DNA from: CAZABP01 sp964483245
Lineage (GTDB): Bacteria > Planctomycetota > UBA1135 > UBA2386
Assembly: GCA_964483245.1 (NCBI GenBank)
Contig: CAZABP010000096.1
Location: 1 to 9,800 of the forward strand
Length of the DNA: 9,800 nucleotides
Direction of reading: 5' to 3'
Both the position numbers and the translations under genes were made by a program. The notes under the pieces are model-generated. The model worked only from the letters and a program-made list of their open reading frames with translations. It had not been told where the DNA came from and did no database searches. Of the stretch, positions 5,217-9,800 are shown piece by piece (position 1 is the stretch's first letter; every line of letters starts with the position of its first letter).

Positions 5217-6423
5217 CCGGGATCCCGTCCGCGAGTCGGGCGGCGCCGCCGACGACGACCTGCTGGACTTCCGGCAGCTCACCGCGGATCTCGATCCAGT
5301 CGTCGCGGCGGACCCCGCTGGTGACGACGTGCTCGACCGCGCGCGCGTCACGGACGGTGAAGATCTTCTCGACGCCCGCGAACTGGACGAGCGCAGGGGC
5401 GGGAACCAACAGCACTCCGTCCTCCCGTCCGACCAGGATCTCTCCGCGGGCGAACGCGCCAGGGCGCAGGCGTCCGTGTTGGTTGGGGAAGCGCGCCTCG
5501 ATCCGGAACGTCCGCGTGCGCTGGTCGACCGCCGGCGCGATCCGATCCACCGTGCCCTGGAACGGACCGGGATCCGACTCGGTGCGGATCGTGACCGCGG
5601 CGCCCGGCTGGACCCGTGCGAGCAGCCGCTCGGGCAGCGACGCCCGCAGGATCACGTCATCGCACAGCACGAGGTCGAACAGCGGCGCTGCCGCAGCGAC
5701 GAACTCGCCCGCCTCGACGAAGCGGGTCGCCACCTCCCAGGCACCGGTGGCGGCGTCCCCTCCGCCGGTCGGGAGGGCCGGTGCTCGGATACTGCATTCG
5801 GCGACGCGGTGTCCGGCCACGCGCAGCTCCGCTTCGCGGGTCTTCACCTCGGCCAGGCGCGCCTGCGCCAACAGCTGCTCCCGTTCGAGATCGGTGCGCG
5901 CGACTTCGACCGCGGTGGCGAGGTCATCGAGCTGTTCGCCGGAGATCACCGGTGTCTCGAGCTGGCGGTATTCGCGGCCGCGCGCGAGGCGCGACTCCGC
6001 CTGCTCGAGCAGCCGGCGCGCCCGCTCGACCGCCGGCACGCGCATCAGGTCGAAGTCGGCGCTCGGCGGATGTTGCACCCCAAGATGCGCCAGCGTCTCG
6101 GCGAGCGCAGCCTCGCGCTGCCGATAGGCGAGCTGGTATTCGGTCGCGTCGAGCTCCGCGACGATCGAGCCGGGCGGCACGCGGTCGCCGAGGTCTGCCG
6201 CCAGCCGCAGGACCCGCCCGGAGACGAGCGTCGACAGGCGGACTTCGGCGACGCCGTGCAGCGTGCCGGTCAGCGCCTCGGTCCGTTCGACCGTCCGCCG
6301 CTCGACGTCGGCGAGCGTGATCGGGATCGGCTCCTGCTCGGGTGTGGTCGCGCGCTGCGCCTGGTCGCCGCAGCCGGTGCTGGCGGCCGACAGCAGCAGG
6401 AGGATGGCCGCGCGGGACCTCAT
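5203..6423 (-). CDS. RND efflux periplasmic adaptor (membrane fusion protein), probable lipoprotein
   Basis: This 406-residue protein is of the HlyD/AcrA-type adaptor family, which bridges an inner-membrane RND pump to an outer-membrane channel. Residues 1-18 (MRSRAAILLLLSAASTGC) read as a lipoprotein signal with Cys18 as the likely lipidated residue; the -3 position is Ser instead of the usual Leu. Residues 50-95 form the first half of the lipoyl-like barrel (TGTLHGVAEVRLSTLVSGRV). Residues 95-205 are a charged alpha-helical hairpin, and 210-250 the second lipoyl half starting at CSIRAP. About 255-330 is the beta-barrel domain, and 335-400 the membrane-proximal domain with VPAPALVQ. After IRAP an Ala/Gly-rich stretch (214-230) replaces the usual FDG.V turn. 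The start at 6423 begins the signal peptide; upstream in-frame sequence is Arg-rich noise. The gene is divergent from its pump and overlaps the PABS gene at its 3' end. Confidence 0.93.
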   Translation of the reverse strand: MRSRAAILLLLSAASTGCGDQAQRATTPEQEPIPITLADVERRTVERTEALTGTLHGVAEVRLSTLVSGRVLRLAADLGDRVPPGSIVAELDATEYQLAYRQREAALAETLAHLGVQHPPSADFDLMRVPAVERARRLLEQAESRLARGREYRQLETPVISGEQLDDLATAVEVARTDLEREQLLAQARLAEVKTREAELRVAGHRVAECSIRAPALPTGGGDAATGAWEVATRFVEAGEFVAAAAPLFDLVLCDDVILRASLPERLLARVQPGAAVTIRTESDPGPFQGTVDRIAPAVDQRTRTFRIEARFPNQHGRLRPGAFARGEILVGREDGVLLVPAPALVQFAGVEKIFTVRDARAVEHVVTSGVRRDDWIEIRGELPEVQQVVVGGAARLADGIPVRPD

Positions 6424-6430
6424 CGAGGCG

Positions 6431-6472
6431 CGCAACGTAGGTCGCCGCGCGCGGGGTCGCAACCTGCGGTCG
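6431..6472. repeat. Imperfect tandem repeat CGCAAC-N3/4-GGTCG, possible operator
   Basis: CGCAAC-GTA-GGTCG (6431-6444) recurs as CGCAAC-CTGC-GGTCG (6458-6472), with starts 27 bp apart. The second copy overlaps the candidate -35 of the adaptor promoter. Paired direct repeats can bind a regulator, but no regulator gene is in the window and the spacing is not a typical multiple of a helical turn. Confidence 0.22.
6434..6462 (-). promoter_or_regulatory. Candidate sigma70-like promoter for the adaptor gene
   Basis: On the minus strand TTGCGA (6462-6457) and TACGTT (6439-6434) are separated by exactly 17 bp, matching the -35 and -10 consensus at 4/6 and 3/6 positions. The predicted start site would lie only a few bases before the ATG at 6423, implying a nearly leaderless mRNA. 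That would fit the absence of a ribosome site. The matches are weak and could be chance. Confidence 0.25.
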
Positions 6473-6550
6473 AAGGTGGTGGACCGCTGCTGTGCAGATC
6501 CAGCCGATCCGCGATGATCCCGCGCCGCCCGCCACGCACGCCGCCGCCCT

Positions 6551-9500
6551 TTGCAAGCACTCGCCGAAGTCTGCATCCGCCGACCCGTCTTCGCGACGAT
6601 GCTCGTGCTGTCGATCGTCGTGATCGGCAGCGCGAGCTTCCTGCGGCTGGGCGTCGACCGGCTGCCGTCGGTCGACCTGCCGACCGTCTCGGTGCGCACC
6701 ATGCTGCCGGGCGCGTCGTCGGAGGAGGTCGAAACGTCGGTCTCCCAGGTCGTCGAAGAGGCGGTCAACGCCGTCGACGGGATCGAGGAGCTGCGCTCGA
6801 TCTCCGGTCCGGGCAGCTCGATCGTGATCGCGACGTTCGCGCTCGAGCGTGACATCGACACCGCCGCGCAGGACGTGCGCGACCGCGTCGCGACCGTGCT
6901 GCGCAATCTGCCCGACGACTGCGAGCCGCCGATCGTGTCGAAGTTCGACAACGACTCCAGCCCGGTGCTGACGCTCGCGCTGTCCGGATCGCGCTCCGTG
7001 CGCGAGCTCACCGAGATCGCCGACAAGCTGGTCCGGGTCCAGCTGGAACGCGCGCAGGGGGTCGGTGAGGTGCGGCTGGTCGGCGAATTGGAGCGGACCG
7101 TCAACGTCTGGCTCGATGGTTCGCGGCTGGCGGCGCTCGGCCTGCCGGTGACCGCGGTGCGGGACGCGATTGCGGCGCAGAACGTGGAAGTCCCAGGGGG
7201 GAACGTCACCGACCCGGTGCGAGAGCGCGTGCTGCGCACGATGGGGAAGCTGCGCCAGCCACACGAGTTCGGCGATCTCGTCGTCGCGACGCTCGAAGGC
7301 GTGCCGGTGCGCGTGCGGGACGTCGCCCGCGTCGAAGATGGTTACCGCGAGCAACGCTCGGTCTCCCGGCTCGATGGGGAACCAGCCGTCTCGCTCGAGA
7401 TCCGCCGCCAATCGGGTGCCAACACGATTGCCGTCATCGATGCCGTGATGGCTGGCGTCGACGTGCTGCGGCCGCAGCTGCCGGCCGGTGTGCGCATCGA
7501 AGTGATCCGGGATCAGTCGCGGTTCATCCGCGAAGCGCTGAGCGAGATCGAACGCCACCTCGTGATCGGCGCGCTGCTGGCGTCGCTGGTCGTGTTGATC
7601 TTCATGCGCAGCTGGCGCTCGACGCTGATCGCCGCGCTCGCGATCCCGACCTCCGTGATCGGCGCGTTCGGCGTCATGGCTGCGCTCGGGTTCACGCTGA
7701 ACAGCGTCACGATGCTGGCGCTCGTGCTGATGGTCGGGATCGTCATCGACGACGCGATCGTCGTGATCGAGAACATCTTCCGGAACGTCGAGGAGAAGGG
7801 ACTGCCGGCGCGCGAGGCCGCCCGCGTCGGAACCGCGGAAATCGGTCTCGCCGTGCTCGCGACCACGCTGTCGCTGGTCGTGATCTTCATCCCGGTCTCA
7901 TTCATGTCGTCGATCTCCGGGCGGCTGCTGTACGAGTTCGGGATCACGGCAGCGGCTGCCGTCATGGTCAGCCTGCTGGTGTCGTTCACGTTGACGCCGG
8001 CGCTCGGCGCGCGGCTGCTCGCCGGTGAACGGAGCCAACACGGGGCTGAAGGGCCGCGCTCCCGCCGCGGGATCCAGGGCCTGCTCGACCGCGGCTACGC
8101 CGTGCTGCTGCGCTGGGCGCTGCGCTGGCGCGTGGCGACGCTGCTGCTGGCGCTCGGCATCGCGGCGGCGTCGGTCCCGCTGTACCAGTCGGTGCGGCAG
8201 GACTATCTGCCGGCCGACGTGGACGAGGGGGAGTTCCAGATCAATGTGCAGGCCCCGCAGGGGACCAGCTTCGCAGCGATGGACACCGCGATGCAGGCGA
8301 TCGAGGCGGACATCCGCGCGCATCCGGCGGTCGATACCGTGCTGAGCTCGGTGGGCGGGAGCTTCCTGGGGCAGATCTCGCGGGCGCAGGTGCACGTCGG
8401 TCTGGTTGCGCACGAGCAGCGCGTCTGGTCGATCGGGCGGATGTTCCGCGCGTTGTTCGCCGGCGAGCCGGCGGCGGCGTTCCGCGGCAACGTGTCGCAG
8501 CGGGAGGTCATGCAGGACCTGCGCCGCCGCTTGCGGCAGTACGCGGATCTGCGCGTCACGCTGCGCAACTATGCGAGCTTCAACATCGGTGGGGGCAACT
8601 TCGAGATCGACATCGCGCTGCGCGGGCCGGAGCTGGAGCGGCTGGCGCAGTACGTCGAGGATCTGCGCGTCGCAGCGCAGCGGATCGGCGGGATCGTCGA
8701 TGCCGACACGACGCTGAAGCTCGACCAGCCGGAACTGCGCGTCGAGATCGACCGCGAGCGCGCCGCCGATCTCGGCGTCGATGCCCGCGCGATCGGCACG
8801 GCGCTCCGGCTGCTGGTCGGCGGCGAGGACGAAGTCAGCCGCTACCGCGACCCGGCGACGAACGAGGACTACGACGTCACGCTGCGGCTCGAGCCGGACC
8901 AGCGTGGCGAGGAAGCGCAGCTGCGCACGTTGCTGGTCCCGGGCCGCGCCGGCAGCGTCGTCGAGCTCCGCAACCTGGCACGTCTCGAACACGCCGTGAC
9001 CGCAGCCCGCATCGATCGGCTCGACCGGCAACGCGCGGCGAACATGCGTGCCGGCGTCGGTCCAGGCGCCGCACTCGGCGACCGGCTCGATGCACTCCGC
9101 GCCGAGGTTCGTGCCATGCAGCTGCCGCCCGCCTACTCGACGCGCGTGCTCGGCCGCGGGCGTGAGCTGGAGCGGACCTTCGGCGAGTTCCTGTGGGCGT
9201 TCGCGCTGTCGATCCTGCTGATGTACATGATCCTCGCAGCGCAGTACGAGAGCCTCGGCGATCCCCTCGTGATCCTGCTCTCGCTGCCGGTCTCCGTCCC
9301 ATTCGCGTTGCTGTCGCTGTGGTTCGCGGACGGCACGCTGAACCTCTATTCCGCGCTCGGCATCCTCGTCCTGTTCGGCGTCGTCAAGAAGAACGCCATC
9401 CTGCAGATCGACCACATCAAGCAGCTGCGCGCAGCCGGCGTCCCCCGCGACGAAGCCGTGCGGCGCGGCTGTGCCGACCGCCTGCGCCCGATCCTGATGA

Positions 9501-9703
9501 CCACGCTGGCTCTGGTCGGCGGCATGCTGCCCCTGATCATCGGCACCGGCCCCGGCGCCGAAGAACGCCGCGCCGTCGCCGTGGTCGTCGTCGGCGGCCA
9601 GATGCTGGCGTTGCTGCTGACGCTGCTGGTGACGCCGGCGGCGTATGCGTTGCTGGACGACCTCCGCCGTCATCCACCTGATCCTGTTCACCGTGCCTGT
9701 TGA
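6551..9703 (+). CDS. RND efflux transporter, HAE1 (AcrB-like) family inner-membrane pump
   Basis: The 1050-residue product is full length for a proton-driven RND pump. It starts with the family's N-terminal signature (EVCIRRPVFATMLVL). TM1 is near 10-30, a large periplasmic domain spans about 31-335, and TM2-6 span about 336-490. TM7 lies near 527-545, the second periplasmic domain at about 546-875, and TM8-12 at about 878-1030. Proton-relay residues match AcrB: D400-D401 in GIVIDDAIVVIEN (AcrB D407/D408), K947 in VVKKNAIL (AcrB K940) and R979 in RPILMTT (AcrB R971). The DDAI form fits drug or amphiphile exporters; metal pumps of the CzcA type have DGA there. TTG 6551 is chosen because the signature follows at once; the next in-frame Met (residue 17) would cut TM1. 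No ribosome site is visible. It works with the divergent adaptor; the outer-membrane partner must be elsewhere. Substrate unknown. Confidence 0.95.
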   Translation: MQALAEVCIRRPVFATMLVLSIVVIGSASFLRLGVDRLPSVDLPTVSVRTMLPGASSEEVETSVSQVVEEAVNAVDGIEELRSISGPGSSIVIATFALERDIDTAAQDVRDRVATVLRNLPDDCEPPIVSKFDNDSSPVLTLALSGSRSVRELTEIADKLVRVQLERAQGVGEVRLVGELERTVNVWLDGSRLAALGLPVTAVRDAIAAQNVEVPGGNVTDPVRERVLRTMGKLRQPHEFGDLVVATLEGVPVRVRDVARVEDGYREQRSVSRLDGEPAVSLEIRRQSGANTIAVIDAVMAGVDVLRPQLPAGVRIEVIRDQSRFIREALSEIERHLVIGALLASLVVLIFMRSWRSTLIAALAIPTSVIGAFGVMAALGFTLNSVTMLALVLMVGIVIDDAIVVIENIFRNVEEKGLPAREAARVGTAEIGLAVLATTLSLVVIFIPVSFMSSISGRLLYEFGITAAAAVMVSLLVSFTLTPALGARLLAGERSQHGAEGPRSRRGIQGLLDRGYAVLLRWALRWRVATLLLALGIAAASVPLYQSVRQDYLPADVDEGEFQINVQAPQGTSFAAMDTAMQAIEADIRAHPAVDTVLSSVGGSFLGQISRAQVHVGLVAHEQRVWSIGRMFRALFAGEPAAAFRGNVSQREVMQDLRRRLRQYADLRVTLRNYASFNIGGGNFEIDIALRGPELERLAQYVEDLRVAAQRIGGIVDADTTLKLDQPELRVEIDRERAADLGVDARAIGTALRLLVGGEDEVSRYRDPATNEDYDVTLRLEPDQRGEEAQLRTLLVPGRAGSVVELRNLARLEHAVTAARIDRLDRQRAANMRAGVGPGAALGDRLDALRAEVRAMQLPPAYSTRVLGRGRELERTFGEFLWAFALSILLMYMILAAQYESLGDPLVILLSLPVSVPFALLSLWFADGTLNLYSALGILVLFGVVKKNAILQIDHIKQLRAAGVPRDEAVRRGCADRLRPILMTTLALVGGMLPLIIGTGPGAEERRAVAVVVVGGQMLALLLTLLVTPAAYALLDDLRRHPPDPVHRAC

Positions 9704-9706
9704 TCC

Positions 9707-9738
9707 AGCGCTCAGACGCGCGCGCGAACGCAGGCGCT
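9707..9738 (+). terminator. Imperfect GC-rich hairpin after the RND gene, weak terminator candidate
   Basis: AGCGC (9707-9711) pairs with GCGCT (9734-9738) around a CG-rich interior that can form only a few more pairs. A short CTCTTA follows instead of a true T-run. The position just after the stop at 9701-9703 suits a terminator, but the structure is weak. Confidence 0.22.
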
Positions 9739-9746
9739 CTTAGCTC

Positions 9747-9800
9747 TCAGCTCCTCACGACACGCGCCGCGACCTCCGTGTTTCGCACCACGGCCGCGCG
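9747..9800 (-). CDS. Possible C-terminal end of a minus-strand gene entering from the right edge
   Basis: On the minus strand the frame from the right edge reads RAAVVRNTEVAARVVRS and stops at TGA (9749-9747). The composition is protein-like and the position would suit a gene convergent with the RND pump. Only 17 codons are visible, another minus frame is open even further, and no family can be assigned. It is recorded as a weak possibility. Confidence 0.15.
   Translation of the reverse strand, partial: RAAVVRNTEVAARVVRS

Larger units (their letters stand above)
6424..6550. promoter_or_regulatory. 127-bp divergent control region between adaptor and RND pump genes
   Basis: Both efflux genes start at the edges of this segment and are transcribed outward, so it must hold their promoters and probably a shared operator. 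No convincing Shine-Dalgarno site precedes either gene. Apart from the weak promoter and repeat candidates listed separately, no strong palindrome is seen. Confidence 0.6.

Noticed and set aside
1851..5351. Minus-strand open frame of over 1,100 codons antisense to the hydrolase-like and PABS genes
   Set aside because: Its translation is Arg/Gln/Asp-rich with no recognisable domain, while the plus-strand genes have clear motifs. Long antisense frames are expected where third positions are nearly all G or C.
6514..6516. ATG upstream as the start of the RND pump
   Set aside because: It is out of frame with the pump; TTG 6551 is in frame and immediately precedes the family's N-terminal signature.
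5059..6852. Plus-strand open frame of about 600 codons across the adaptor gene and the start of the pump
   Set aside because: Low-complexity Arg/Asp-rich translation, antisense to a well-supported adaptor gene and out of frame with the RND gene. It is a GC-composition shadow.
6424..7239. N-terminal extension of the adaptor open frame upstream of 6423
   Set aside because: The upstream part is antisense to the RND N-terminus and is Ser/Arg/Thr-rich. The lipoprotein signal at 6423 marks the start.
7898..9691. Minus-strand open frame of about 600 codons antisense to the RND pump
   Set aside because: Gln/Arg/His-rich with no domains; the plus strand encodes the conserved second half of the RND protein here.

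Overview
The window is uniformly GC-rich DNA, roughly two-thirds G+C by eye, densely coding, with GTG and TTG starts and few recognisable Shine-Dalgarno sites. Exported proteins, a lipoprotein and an RND pump point to a Gram-negative (diderm) bacterium. The secreted alpha/beta-hydrolase-like protein with a C-terminal beta domain and the membrane-anchored spermidine-synthase-like protein resemble proteins I associate with Planctomycetota or similar high-GC, large-genome lineages. That placement is a guess. No rRNA, tRNA, CRISPR array, insertion sequence or prophage gene is visible.

Layout. (1) 3-692, plus: C-terminal two-thirds of PurM, the de novo purine enzyme AIR synthetase, cut by the window edge. 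(2) 699-1631, plus: an exported TPR-repeat protein of unknown role, 6 nt after purM and probably co-transcribed. (3) 1632-1838: an unusually structured leader, followed by an exported alpha/beta-hydrolase-fold protein (1839-3242, plus) that appears to have lost its catalytic residues. (4) 3264-5216, plus: a multi-part membrane protein with an N-terminal multi-TM region, a spermidine-synthase-like Rossmann domain, a TPR-like helical region and a C-terminal TM. (5) 5203-6423, minus: a lipoprotein membrane-fusion (periplasmic adaptor) subunit, overlapping the previous gene tail to tail by 14 bp. (6) 6551-9703, plus: a complete HAE1-type RND efflux transporter, divergent from its adaptor across a 127-bp shared control region. 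(7) 9704-9800: a short tail with a weak hairpin and possibly the end of a minus-strand gene.

How they fit together. The adaptor and the RND pump almost certainly form one efflux system; an outer-membrane TolC-type partner is not in the window. The first four genes run in one direction, but only the purM-TPR and hydrolase-PABS junctions are tight enough to suggest co-transcription.

The most unusual signal is in the leader of the hydrolase-like gene. A 16-nt inverted repeat with 15/16 complementarity (1692-1707 and 1836-1851) encloses 128 bp, and its right arm contains the likely GTG start codon. It could be an RNA structure that hides the start, the ends of a small element, or an invertible DNA segment. 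Sequence alone cannot decide between these. The rest of the window looks like ordinary chromosomal gene content.
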